Under the pieces are notes generated by a model. The model saw nothing but the letters and a program-made list of their open reading frames with translations, made no database searches and was not told the DNA's origin. This document shows, piece after piece, positions 1 to 5,440 of a stretch of 5,440 nucleotides of DNA. Origin of the DNA: Syntrophothermus sp. UBA1445 (GTDB lineage: Bacteria > Bacillota > Syntrophomonadia > Syntrophomonadales > DTU052); assembly GCA_002329495.1 (NCBI GenBank), contig DCTH01000034.1, positions 1,134 through 6,573 on the forward strand. Direction: 5' to 3'. The position numbers and the translations under genes are program-made. The first letter of the stretch is position 1, and every line of letters starts with the position of its first letter.

Positions 1-663
1 ACCCTGGCGGTTACCATGGATGATATGGTTCACCATACCAAAGCGGTGGTTCGGGGCGTAAAGAACACCATGGTGGTGTCGGATATGCCTTTCCTGTCGT
101 ACCATATTTCCATACCTGAGTCGGTCAGAAATGCGGGAAGGTTGATACAGGAAGGCGGAGCCCAGGCGGTTAAGCTGGAGGGCGGATCGGAAAGGGTAGA
201 CGTGATTAAGGCTATTCTGGATGCGGAGATACCGGTTATGGGGCACATAGGATTAACCCCGCAGTCGGTTCACCAGTTCGGTGGGTTTAAGGTACAGGGA
301 AGAGATCTGGAAACGGCCAAAAAGCTGATCGAGCATGCCAAAGCTCTGGAAAGAGCAGGGGTTTTCTCCATTGTGCTGGAGGGTGTACCGGCGGCCCTGG
401 CCAAGCGGATAACGGAAGAGGTATCGGTCCCTACCATCGGAATTGGAGCAGGTCCGGATTGCGACGGCCAGGTCCTGGTGGTAAATGACATGCTGGGACT
501 GTTCCAGGGTCATGTGGCGAAGTTTGTGAAGCAGTATGCCAACCTCCACCCGTTGATGGTGGAGGCGGTCAAATCATACAGTGACGAGGTTAAAGCCGGA
601 ACCTTCCCGGCCGAGGAACATTGTTATTCGATCAATGAAGAAGTAATTGAGAAACTTTATTAG
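1..663 (+). CDS. panB: 3-methyl-2-oxobutanoate hydroxymethyltransferase (ketopantoate hydroxymethyltransferase), 5'-truncated by window edge
   Basis: PanB transfers a hydroxymethyl group from 5,10-methylene-tetrahydrofolate to 3-methyl-2-oxobutanoate, giving 2-dehydropantoate, the first committed step to pantothenate in the cytoplasm. The reading frame is open from base 1 (T-L-A-V-T before the Met at 16), and these residues align with the TLPVT segment near residue 57 of the E. coli enzyme. So roughly 55-60 N-terminal residues, including the first metal-binding Asp, lie upstream of the window; the Met at 16 is internal, not the start. About 220 residues are visible, matching a usual length of 265-280. 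Visible signatures: SDMPF with the second metal Asp (bases 82-84), VKLEGG with the conserved Lys (172-174) and metal-binding Glu (178-180), GHIGLTPQS, the GG.KVQGR loop, VLEGVP with the catalytic Glu (379-381), IGIGAG, and the C-terminal FPAEEHCY. It is followed 12 bp later by panC. No internal defect is visible. Confidence 0.97.
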   Translation, partial: TLAVTMDDMVHHTKAVVRGVKNTMVVSDMPFLSYHISIPESVRNAGRLIQEGGAQAVKLEGGSERVDVIKAILDAEIPVMGHIGLTPQSVHQFGGFKVQGRDLETAKKLIEHAKALERAGVFSIVLEGVPAALAKRITEEVSVPTIGIGAGPDCDGQVLVVNDMLGLFQGHVAKFVKQYANLHPLMVEAVKSYSDEVKAGTFPAEEHCYSINEEVIEKLY

Positions 664-666
664 GAG
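662..666 (+). promoter_or_regulatory. Shine-Dalgarno of panC, overlapping the panB stop codon
   Basis: AGGAG shares its first two bases with the TAG stop of panB (661-663) and lies 9 nt upstream of the GTG at 676. This supports the GTG as the panC start and suggests that ribosomes finishing panB help initiate panC (translational coupling, inferred). Confidence 0.8.
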
Positions 667-675
667 AATAAGCCG

Positions 676-1524
676 GTGAAAGTGATAGAAAGCCCTCAGG
701 AGATGCAAAATTGGAGTCGTGCCCAGGCGAAGGCCGGGCTTAGTATAGGACTGGTCCCCACTATGGGGTATTTGCACGAAGGGCACCTGAGCCTGGTCCG
801 CCGGGCTCGGGAACTTTGTGATCTGGTTGTGGTAAGTATTTTTGTCAACCCGATTCAGTTTGGAGAAGGAGAGGATTTTGACCGGTATCCCCGGGACCTG
901 TCGCGGGACCTCGACCTTCTGAAAAAGGAAGGAGTTGGTGTAGTTTTTGCCCCCACGGCGACTGCAATGTATCCGGAGAAAGAGCGGACCATTGTGGATC
1001 CCCCAACCGGGATGGAGAACAGATTGTGCGGTCGTAACCGACCCGGCCATTTCCGTGGAGTTACCACTGTAGTAAGTAAACTCTTTAATATTTGTTTGCC
1101 CGACGTAGCGGTCTTTGGTCAGAAGGATGCCCAACAGGCTCTGATCATTGAAAAGATGGTCAGGGACCTTAACTTCCCGGTGCGCATAGTAAGGGGAGAA
1201 ATTGTTCGGGAACTGGACGGGTTGGCCATGAGTTCACGCAACGTCTACCTGTCGCCGGAGGACAGAAAGAAGGCAACGGTCTTGTACCGGAGCCTGCTCA
1301 TGGCAAGGGATCTGGTAGGCCAGGGGGTAAGAAAGACCTCTCAGGTGAGAAAGGCCATGTTTGACATGATTGATCAGGTGGATGGGACCCAAATTGATTA
1401 TATCGAGATTTATAATGCCAGGGATTTAAGTGAGCTCGAGGAGATTAATGGTCAGGTTTTAATAGCGCTCGCTGTAAGATTTGGTGATACCAGGTTAATT
1501 GATAACCTTCTACTGGAGGTGTAA
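676..1524 (+). CDS. panC: Pantothenate synthetase (pantoate--beta-alanine ligase)
   Basis: PanC condenses (R)-pantoate with beta-alanine using ATP, through a pantoyl-adenylate intermediate, to form pantothenate, AMP and diphosphate in the cytoplasm. The protein has 282 residues, the normal family length. It shows the nucleotidyltransferase HIGH-type signature [10 protein letters not shown] (about 28-37), [11 protein letters not shown] (52-62, pantoate pocket), [23 protein letters not shown] (122-138), FGQKDAQQ (147-154, ATP contacts) and the KMSKS-like loop MSSRN (185-189). The C-terminal part (about 190-282, ending RLIDN) corresponds to the smaller dimer-facing domain that closes over the active site. 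The start is a GTG at 676, chosen because AGGAG sits 9 nt upstream and [10 protein letters not shown] matches the usual PanC N-terminus. It lies between panB (12 bp) and panD (1 bp), and its beta-alanine substrate is made by the next gene. Nothing is missing or odd. Confidence 0.98.
   Translation: MKVIESPQEMQNWSRAQAKAGLSIGLVPTMGYLHEGHLSLVRRARELCDLVVVSIFVNPIQFGEGEDFDRYPRDLSRDLDLLKKEGVGVVFAPTATAMYPEKERTIVDPPTGMENRLCGRNRPGHFRGVTTVVSKLFNICLPDVAVFGQKDAQQALIIEKMVRDLNFPVRIVRGEIVRELDGLAMSSRNVYLSPEDRKKATVLYRSLLMARDLVGQGVRKTSQVRKAMFDMIDQVDGTQIDYIEIYNARDLSELEEINGQVLIALAVRFGDTRLIDNLLLEV
1515..1521 (+). promoter_or_regulatory. Shine-Dalgarno of panD, inside the 3' end of panC
   Basis: GGAGGTG, a strong match to the 16S rRNA 3' end, lies wholly inside the last codons of panC (encoding the final Glu-Val) and 4-6 nt before the ATG at 1526. 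It fixes the panD start at 1526; a TTG at 1499 in the same frame would add nine residues but has no comparable site. panC and panD are separated by a single base, so coupled translation is likely. Confidence 0.85.
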
Positions 1525-1525
1525 C

Positions 1526-1912
1526 ATGTTCAGAACAATGTTCAAATCCAAGATTCATAGGGCCATCGTAACTGAGGCCAACCTGAATTATATGGGCAGT
1601 ATTACCATTGACCGGGACCTGATGGATGCGGCCGATATTTTGCCTAATGAGAAGGTGCAGGTTGTTAATAATAATAACGGGGCGCGCTTTGAGACCTATG
1701 TTATCGAAGGTACCAGGGGCTCAGGGACTATATGTCTGAACGGAGCTGCGGCCCGCCTGGTGCAACCAGGGGACTCAGTAATCATCATAACTTATGCGGT
1801 AATGAGCAATGAGGAGTGTATGACGTTTAGGCCCAAGATGGTTTTTGTTGATGCTGAAAATAAAATCGTGGAGACGAAAACGGGTACGGAACCGGCTAAT
1901 ACTGTTGGATAA
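1526..1912 (+). CDS. panD: Aspartate 1-decarboxylase, pyruvoyl-dependent proenzyme
   Basis: PanD decarboxylates L-aspartate to beta-alanine and CO2, supplying the amine half of pantothenate. It is made as a proenzyme that cuts itself between Gly24 and Ser25; the Ser becomes the catalytic pyruvoyl group at the N-terminus of the larger (alpha) chain. The protein has 128 residues, normal for the family. [12 protein letters not shown] matches the conserved N-terminus. Conserved Lys9 is present, the cleavage site is YMGS-ITID with Gly24-Ser25 (Ser codon 1598-1600), and Arg54, Tyr58 and Asn72 fall at the same numbers as in the E. coli enzyme. [17 protein letters not shown] (72-88) is the conserved core. 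The start at 1526 is supported by the Shine-Dalgarno GGAGGTG and by this numbering. It ends the pantothenate block; hairpin-forming sequence lies at its stop codon. From family knowledge, the PanZ maturation factor is a feature of enterobacteria, so self-cleavage without it is expected here. Confidence 0.98.
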   Translation: MFRTMFKSKIHRAIVTEANLNYMGSITIDRDLMDAADILPNEKVQVVNNNNGARFETYVIEGTRGSGTICLNGAAARLVQPGDSVIIITYAVMSNEECMTFRPKMVFVDAENKIVETKTGTEPANTVG

Positions 1913-1928
1913 ACCGCCGGTTTGAACC
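1890..1928 (+). other. Overlapping inverted repeats at the panD stop codon (possible weak terminator or attenuator)
   Basis: AACCGGC (1890-1896) is complementary to GCCGGTT (1916-1922), a 7-bp stem with a 19-nt loop. The same 3' arm can instead pair in AAACC-GCC-GGTTT (1911-1923), a 5-bp stem with a 3-nt loop, or GGTT (1919-1922) with AACC (1925-1928). These foldings exclude one another. Only CCTTTAATTA follows, without a real run of T, so a classical rho-independent terminator is not supported. It may partly separate the pan and nad transcripts, or may be chance. Confidence 0.25.
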
Positions 1929-1950
1929 TACCTTTAATTAGGGTTACTAT
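1922..1950 (+). promoter_or_regulatory. Candidate sigma-A-type promoter upstream of nadA
   Basis: TTGAAC (1922-1927, four of six matches to TTGACA) and TACTAT (1945-1950, four of six matches to TATAAT) are separated by exactly 17 bp. A transcript would begin near 1957, giving a leader of about 45 nt before nadA. Both boxes are imperfect, so the evidence is the spacing plus the position in the longest gap of the window. If real, the nad genes could be transcribed independently of panBCD. Confidence 0.35.
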
Positions 1951-1964
1951 GCACTGTCCAGTGG

Positions 1965-1979
1965 TACAGCTGGGCTGTA
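1965..1979 (+). promoter_or_regulatory. Perfect 6+3+6 inverted repeat, candidate operator for nadABC
   Basis: TACAGC (1965-1970) and GCTGTA (1974-1979) are perfect reverse complements around a TGG spacer. The repeat lies just downstream of the predicted transcription start and 12 nt before the nadA Shine-Dalgarno, where a repressor site would block the promoter. Related half-sites CTGT (1954-1957) and TTGTC (1986-1990) flank it. In many Firmicutes, nad genes are repressed by the niacin-responsive regulator NiaR (YrxA); I cannot match this sequence to its known motif from memory, so that link is conjecture. A small RNA hairpin is the alternative. Confidence 0.35.
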
Positions 1980-1991
1980 AATACATTGTCA

Positions 1992-1997
1992 AGAGGG
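1992..1997 (+). promoter_or_regulatory. Shine-Dalgarno of nadA (moderate)
   Basis: AGAGGG lies 6 nt before the ATG at 2004 and decides the nadA start. The in-frame TTG at 1986 has no purine-rich sequence at the right distance upstream and would add six residues unlike the family N-terminus. Confidence 0.55.
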
Positions 1998-2003
1998 AAT
2001 CAC

Positions 2004-2912
2004 ATGTCTGACAATCTGGTGGAGTTTATTAAGGAGCGCAAGCAGAAGCTTAATGCGGTGATTATGGCCCATTACTACCAGCGCCCTGAGATTCAGGACC
2101 TGGCAGATCTGGTGGGTGATTCACTGCAACTCGCTCGGGATGCGGCCCAAGCTCAGGCTGATGTGATCGTTTTCTGTGGGGTCAGTTTTATGGCGGAGAG
2201 CGCCAAGATACTGAATCCCGAGAAACTGGTGGTTATGCCGGAACCGGAGGCTGGCTGTCCGATGGCGGATATGATAACCGCCGATAAATTGCGGAAGTGG
2301 AAGGCCTCCCATCCAGAGGCCAAAGTGGTTTGTTATGTGAACTCATCAGCCGAGGTCAAGGCCGAGAGTGATATCTGTTGTACATCATCCAATGCGATTC
2401 AGGTGGTAAATTCGATTCCCCGGGAATACCCGATCCTGTTTGTGCCTGACAAGAATCTGGGCAATTTCGTGGCCTTGAAAACCGGAAGAAAGATTGAATG
2501 CTGGCCGGGTTACTGCCCGACCCATCAGGATGTCACGGCACAAGAGATACAGGAGATGAGGGCAAGGCATCCCCAGGCACCGGTAGTGGTACACCCGGAG
2601 TGCCGTCCCGAGGTTATCAAACTGGCGGATGAAGCCTTATCTACCGGGGGAATCCTCAAATATGTAGAGAAGAGTCCTGCCAGGGAATTTATTATCGGTA
2701 CCGAGGCTGGCCTCTTGCACCAACTGGAAAAGCGTTTTCCCGATAAGGTGTTTCATATTGCCCGGGAAGAGTTCCTGTGCCCGAATATGAAATTAACCAC
2801 CCTGGAGAACCTGGCTTATGTGATGGATACCCTGGAACACAAAGTGGAAGTGCCGGAGGATATTGGGATTAAGGCGTATCATTCCCTGGAGCGGATGCTT
2901 AATATCTCGTGA
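2004..2912 (+). CDS. nadA: Quinolinate synthase A, [4Fe-4S] enzyme
   Basis: NadA condenses iminoaspartate from NadB with dihydroxyacetone phosphate to give quinolinate, using a [4Fe-4S] cluster as a Lewis acid; the cluster is oxygen-sensitive. From the ATG at 2004 it has 302 residues, the length of the short NadA type (about 300) rather than the longer E. coli or Bacillus forms. The three-fold pseudo-symmetric design is visible. The cluster cysteines are probably Cys85 (EAGCPMADM), Cys171 (CWPGYCPTH) and Cys259 (EFLCPNMK), spaced 86 and 88 residues apart as expected. Other signatures are AHYYQ (22-26), GDSLQLA (38-44), YVNSSAEVKA (111-120), TSSNA (127-131), HPEC (197-200) and the C-terminal VPEDIGIKAYHSLERML. 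The gene ends in tandem in-frame stops TGA-TAA. It follows panD after 91 bp and precedes nadB by 66 bp, the loosest spacings in the window, which suggests that control acts here. Identity is secure. Confidence 0.98.
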   Translation: MSDNLVEFIKERKQKLNAVIMAHYYQRPEIQDLADLVGDSLQLARDAAQAQADVIVFCGVSFMAESAKILNPEKLVVMPEPEAGCPMADMITADKLRKWKASHPEAKVVCYVNSSAEVKAESDICCTSSNAIQVVNSIPREYPILFVPDKNLGNFVALKTGRKIECWPGYCPTHQDVTAQEIQEMRARHPQAPVVVHPECRPEVIKLADEALSTGGILKYVEKSPAREFIIGTEAGLLHQLEKRFPDKVFHIAREEFLCPNMKLTTLENLAYVMDTLEHKVEVPEDIGIKAYHSLERMLNIS

Positions 2913-2925
2913 TAACCAGGGACTT

Positions 2926-2931
2926 TATAAT
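2926..2931 (+). promoter_or_regulatory. Exact TATAAT hexamer in the nadA-nadB gap (possible -10 box)
   Basis: A consensus TATAAT lies 14 nt after the nadA stop and 47 nt before the nadB start. At 17-bp spacing the -35 position (2903-2908) reads TATCTC, a poor match, and no extended -10 TG is present. An internal promoter for nadBC is therefore possible but weakly supported. Confidence 0.2.
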
Positions 2932-2960
2932 CGAAATTCATAATTTGTGCTGACGGCACG

Positions 2961-2966
2961 GGAAAG
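2961..2966 (+). promoter_or_regulatory. Weak, distant Shine-Dalgarno of nadB
   Basis: GGAAAG ends 12 nt before the nadB ATG, farther than usual, and pairs poorly with the rRNA end. A short stem GTGC-TGACG-GCAC (2947-2959) immediately precedes it. No better site or alternative start exists: the frame is closed by a TAA at 2928-2930, with no ATG, GTG or TTG between it and 2979. Confidence 0.35.
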
Positions 2967-2978
2967 AACGATATTAAT

Positions 2979-4574
2979 ATGCAGATCAGTCGATACATCT
3001 CAGAAATAGGACCGGATGTGCCGGTATTCAGGACGGATTATTTGATAATAGGCAGTGGTATTGCCGGACTGTTTACTGCTTTGAAGGCCTCAGAATTCGG
3101 TCAGGTGATGGTACTGACCAAAAAGACCTTGAAAGATTCAAATACTGGTTTGGCCCAGGGGGGGATTGCCGCCGCAGTTCATGAGGAGGATTCCCCCTTC
3201 TTGCACCTGGAGGATACCCTGGAGGCAGGGGCTGGCCTGTGTGAGATTGAGTCGGTCAATATTCTGGTCACTGAAGGTCCCGCCCGGGTAAGGGAACTAA
3301 TGAGTTTGGGCGCGCAGTTTGACACCGTCGATGGCACGGTGTCGCTAACCCGGGAAGCGGCCCACAGCAAAGCCCGCATCCTCCACTCTGCTGATGCGAC
3401 CGGGGAAGCGATCCGGCTGGCCCTGGTTCGCAGTTGCCTGCAGGAACCCAATATAGTAATCCGGGAAAACCAGTTCCTGATAGATATTCTGAACATAGGA
3501 AATGAGTGCCAGGGGGCCCTGGTGCTTGATGCCAAACAGGGGAGCAAAGCTATCTACCTGGCTAAAGCCACTATCGTGGCCACGGGTGGTGTAGGGCAAT
3601 TGTTCAAATACACCACCAATCCGGATATCGCGACTGCTGATGGCATGGCGGCGTGTTTCCGGGCCGGGTGTGAACTGGCGGATATGGAGTTTATTCAGTT
3701 CCATCCTACAGTACTGGTCACCGATACCAGCCAGCGCTTTCTAATATCTGAAGCTGTTCGGGGTGAAGGCGCCCGGCTGCTGAATATAAAAAAAGAGAGA
3801 TTCATGCCTGATTATCATCCTCTGGGAGAACTGGCTCCCCGGGATATTGTGGCCCGGGCCATCTGGAATGAGATGAGTCTGACCGGGAGCGACCATGTCT
3901 TTCTGGATGTCAGTCATTTACCCAACCCCACCGCGCGGTTTCCGAATATTCACCGCACCTGCATGGAATACGGTTACGATTTTACCCGGGACCCGGTACC
4001 GGTATCGCCAGCAGCCCATTTTATGATGGGTGGGGTTAAGACCAATACCTATGGAGAAACCTCAATTTACGGCCTGTATGCCTGTGGAGAGGTGGCCTGC
4101 AACGGGGTTCACGGGGCCAATCGCCTGGCCAGCAACAGTCTCCTGGACGGTCTGGTCTTTGGACAAAGGATCGTTGAAGCCTCCCGGCCCATGGTGTATC
4201 GCCGGACAGTCGACATAGAAGAGCTCCGGGCGAACTGCCTTCAGGATGATAACCTGTATGTCCCGGCCGGCAATCGCGAACCGGCAGAGATACGCCAGGC
4301 ATTGAGGAGCATAATGTGGGAACACGTTGGTATCATAAGAGATGAGGCGGGCCTCAAGACCGCTGCCGGTCTGGTGAACCAGCTGGGGCGGGAATTGGGT
4401 CCGGGCCAGAATGAACTGGACTGCTATCAGGCAATCAACATGCTGACCGTAGCCCGGGTGATGATCCAGGCGGCCTTATGGCGCAAGGAAAGCCGGGGAG
4501 CCCATTATAGACAGGATTATCCGACCCGGGATGACATACGATGGGTTAAACACCTGACATTTAAGAACTGGTAG
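2979..4574 (+). CDS. nadB: L-aspartate oxidase, FAD-dependent
   Basis: NadB oxidises L-aspartate to iminoaspartate, the unstable substrate of NadA. It is a cytoplasmic flavoprotein related to the flavoprotein subunits of succinate dehydrogenase and fumarate reductase; family members can pass electrons to oxygen or fumarate, and fumarate is likely in an anaerobe. It has 531 residues, normal for Gram-positive NadB. A lead of about 20 residues (RYISEIGPDVPVFRTD) precedes the FAD-binding LIIGSGIAGL (22-31). Then come SNTGLAQGGIAA (54-65), TREAAHS with Glu126 (the aspartate-oxidase position, Glu121 in E. coli), HSADATG (136-142), QFHPT (240-244), EAVRGEGARLLN (258-269), LAPRDIVARAI with Arg288, HFMMGGVKTN with His347, and GLYACGEVACNGVHGANRLASNSLL (365-389), which holds the second FAD contact and a substrate Arg. 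The C-terminal helical domain ends with ESRGAHYRQDYP. The start is the only one available, with a weak Shine-Dalgarno, so translation may be low or coupled to nadA. Confidence 0.98.
   Translation: MQISRYISEIGPDVPVFRTDYLIIGSGIAGLFTALKASEFGQVMVLTKKTLKDSNTGLAQGGIAAAVHEEDSPFLHLEDTLEAGAGLCEIESVNILVTEGPARVRELMSLGAQFDTVDGTVSLTREAAHSKARILHSADATGEAIRLALVRSCLQEPNIVIRENQFLIDILNIGNECQGALVLDAKQGSKAIYLAKATIVATGGVGQLFKYTTNPDIATADGMAACFRAGCELADMEFIQFHPTVLVTDTSQRFLISEAVRGEGARLLNIKKERFMPDYHPLGELAPRDIVARAIWNEMSLTGSDHVFLDVSHLPNPTARFPNIHRTCMEYGYDFTRDPVPVSPAAHFMMGGVKTNTYGETSIYGLYACGEVACNGVHGANRLASNSLLDGLVFGQRIVEASRPMVYRRTVDIEELRANCLQDDNLYVPAGNREPAEIRQALRSIMWEHVGIIRDEAGLKTAAGLVNQLGRELGPGQNELDCYQAINMLTVARVMIQAALWRKESRGAHYRQDYPTRDDIRWVKHLTFKNW
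3321..3343 (+). repeat. Perfect 8-bp inverted repeat within nadB
   Basis: GACACCGT (3321-3328) and ACGGTGTC (3336-3343) are exact reverse complements around a 7-nt loop, lying in frame over nadB codons 115-122 (Asp-Thr-Val-Asp-Gly-Thr-Val-Ser). It could form an mRNA hairpin. A stem of this size is expected by chance about once in a window this long, so no function is claimed. Confidence 0.4.
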
Positions 4575-4578
4575 GAGG
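4573..4578 (+). promoter_or_regulatory. Shine-Dalgarno of nadC, overlapping the nadB stop codon
   Basis: AGGAGG begins inside the TAG stop of nadB (4572-4574) and ends 10 nt before the ATG at 4589. It repeats the arrangement seen at panB-panC and suggests coupled translation of nadB and nadC. Confidence 0.8.
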
Positions 4579-4588
4579 GTGCTGCGTA

Positions 4589-5428
4589 ATGAACTGGATG
4601 CAGATTGACCGGATTATCCGGCAGGCCCTGATTGAGGACATCGGCCATCGTGACATAACCACCGACAACCTGATTCCTCCCGATCACCAATCGCAGGGGG
4701 TTTTTTACGTCAAACAGGAGGGGGTCGTGGCGGGAATCCAGGTGGCAGAACGGGTCTTTCAGCTCCTTGATCCGGAGATTGATTTCACTGTGTTGAAGGA
4801 TGATGGCGAGCTAGTCCTGGAAGGAGAGGAGATTGCACGGATATCCGGCAGGACCCGCACCCTGTTGACCGGGGAACGGGTTTCCCTTAACTTTCTGCAG
4901 CATATGTCAGGTATTGCCACCAAGACCTACGACCTGGTGGATAGGGTGCGCCATTTCCCGGTAAAAATCGTCGACACCCGCAAGACCGTTCCCGGCCTCA
5001 GGATTTTGGAAAAATACGCCGTCAGGGTAGGTGGGGGACATAACCACCGCTTCGGACTTTTCGATGGAGTGCTTATCAAGGACAACCATATCCGGGCTGC
5101 CGGGGGGATTGCCGAGGCGGTCCATACCATCAAACGCAACATATCACACTTGACCAGGGTCGAGGTGGAGGTAGAGAACCTGGAGCAGCTGCGCGAAGCC
5201 CTGGCAGCGGGAGCGGACGTGATCCTGCTGGATAATATGGACCCGGAAATCATGAAAGAAGCAGTGCGCATTAACGGGGGACGCGCCATCCTGGAAGCCT
5301 CCGGAGGCATTACCCAGGACACTCTGGTGGAAGTCGCCAAGACCGGTGTGGACCTGATCTCCATGGGTGCCCTCACCCACTCGGCCATGGCCCTCGATAT
5401 CAGCTTCGATATTATACGTTTACGATAA
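4589..5428 (+). CDS. nadC: Nicotinate-nucleotide diphosphorylase (carboxylating), quinolinate phosphoribosyltransferase
   Basis: NadC converts quinolinate and PRPP to nicotinate mononucleotide, CO2 and diphosphate, the point where the de novo branch enters the common NAD pathway. It has 279 residues, normal length. The N-terminal part (about 1-110) includes EDIGHRDITTDNLIP (16-30) and TGERVSLNFLQHMSGIAT (94-111), whose Arg97 is expected to reach the partner subunit's active site. The barrel domain carries DTRKTVPGLR with Arg131-Lys132, VGGGHNHRFGLFDGVLIKDNH (147-167) with His153, Arg154 and Lys164 binding the carboxylates and phosphate, VEVEVENLEQ with Glu192/Glu194, LLDNM with Asp215, and the phosphate loops EASGGI (236-241) and ISMGALTHS (257-265). 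The GGG-type active-site motif and full set of basic residues favour true NadC over ModD-like or nicotinate phosphoribosyltransferase relatives. The ATG at 4589 is chosen from AGGAGG upstream; a second Met follows at codon 4. It completes the nadABC set and is complete in the window. Confidence 0.98.
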   Translation: MNWMQIDRIIRQALIEDIGHRDITTDNLIPPDHQSQGVFYVKQEGVVAGIQVAERVFQLLDPEIDFTVLKDDGELVLEGEEIARISGRTRTLLTGERVSLNFLQHMSGIATKTYDLVDRVRHFPVKIVDTRKTVPGLRILEKYAVRVGGGHNHRFGLFDGVLIKDNHIRAAGGIAEAVHTIKRNISHLTRVEVEVENLEQLREALAAGADVILLDNMDPEIMKEAVRINGGRAILEASGGITQDTLVEVAKTGVDLISMGALTHSAMALDISFDIIRLR

Positions 5429-5430
5429 TG

Positions 5431-5440
5431 GGTAGGGAGT
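5431..5440 (+). promoter_or_regulatory. Possible Shine-Dalgarno of a further gene beyond the window
   Basis: GGTAGGGAGT directly after the nadC stop is purine-rich and resembles the short intergenic ribosome sites within this operon, so the operon may continue. An ATG overlapping the nadC stop (5428-5430) exists but lacks any upstream ribosome site. The window ends too soon to decide. Confidence 0.3.

Noticed and set aside
25..80. Short palindromes in panB: ATGGT-TC-ACCAT (25-36) and ACACCA-TGG-TGGTGT (66-80)
   Set aside because: Both lie in well-conserved coding sequence (MVHHT and NTMVVS) and are short enough to arise by chance.
16..663. A complete 215-residue gene starting at the ATG at 16
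   Set aside because: The frame is open to base 1 and the preceding codons match the internal TLPVT segment of PanB, so this Met is internal and the gene is cut by the window edge.
574..1134. A 186-codon open frame on the minus strand across panB-panC
   Set aside because: It lies antisense to two genes with full family signatures, has no recognisable motif and no convincing ribosome site; it is a shadow frame.
1499..1525. Upstream TTG start for panD adding nine residues
   Set aside because: The ATG at 1526 has GGAGGTG at the right distance and puts Lys9, Gly24-Ser25, Arg54, Tyr58 and Asn72 at the family numbering.
1986..2003. Upstream TTG start for nadA
   Set aside because: It has no Shine-Dalgarno, and the extra residues are not family-like; the ATG at 2004 has AGAGGG upstream.
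1913..2003. Riboswitch in the panD-nadA gap
   Set aside because: The gap is only 91 nt, with a leader of about 45 nt from the candidate start. I see no multi-helix architecture or recognisable NAD-riboswitch core; the simple inverted repeat fits an operator better.
4927..5388. A 153-codon minus-strand open frame inside nadC
   Set aside because: It is entirely antisense to conserved NadC catalytic segments and its translation is low-complexity and Ser/Arg/Thr-rich, typical of a reverse-frame shadow.

Overview
The window is a compact, single-strand (all +) cofactor-biosynthesis locus with six genes in the order panB (5' end cut off by the window edge), panC, panD, nadA, nadB, nadC. All six are confidently recognised from family motifs, and every catalytic or cluster-ligand residue I checked in them is present. 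The protein style suggests a Gram-positive anaerobe of the Clostridia, perhaps the Peptococcaceae or Syntrophomonadaceae. The pointers are a short NadA of about 302 residues with three cluster cysteines, a NadB of about 531 residues with a short N-terminal lead before the FAD motif, and a NadC with a GGGHNHRFGL-type motif. Purine-rich Shine-Dalgarno sites precede panC, panD and nadC, and base composition looks moderate. This placement is inference, not a match to a known genome.

Layout: positions 1-1912 hold the pantothenate block (panB-panC-panD), very tightly packed with gaps of 12 bp and 1 bp. The panC Shine-Dalgarno overlaps the panB stop codon, and the panD Shine-Dalgarno lies inside the end of panC. 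A 91-bp gap (1913-2003) follows. It is the largest non-coding stretch and the main candidate control region: it has a weak sigma-A-like promoter, a perfect 15-bp inverted repeat (6+3+6) and hairpin-forming sequence at the end of panD. Positions 2004-5428 hold the de novo NAD block (nadA-nadB-nadC). There is a 66-bp gap between nadA and nadB and a 14-bp gap between nadB and nadC, where the nadC Shine-Dalgarno again overlaps the upstream stop. The last 12 bases are purine-rich and may be the ribosome binding site of a further gene outside the window. No non-coding stretch exceeds 300 bases.

How the genes work together: PanB makes ketopantoate from ketoisovalerate, PanD makes beta-alanine from L-aspartate, and PanC joins pantoate (reduced by an enzyme not in this window) to beta-alanine to give pantothenate, the precursor of coenzyme A. 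NadB oxidises L-aspartate to iminoaspartate, NadA condenses it with dihydroxyacetone phosphate to quinolinate, and NadC converts quinolinate with PRPP to nicotinate mononucleotide. Both pathways start from L-aspartate and supply the CoA and NAD(P) pools.

I found no RNA gene, mobile element, CRISPR array, frameshifted gene or unknown protein. I see no sign of an undescribed system; the points worth a second look are small regulatory candidates in the intergenic gaps.
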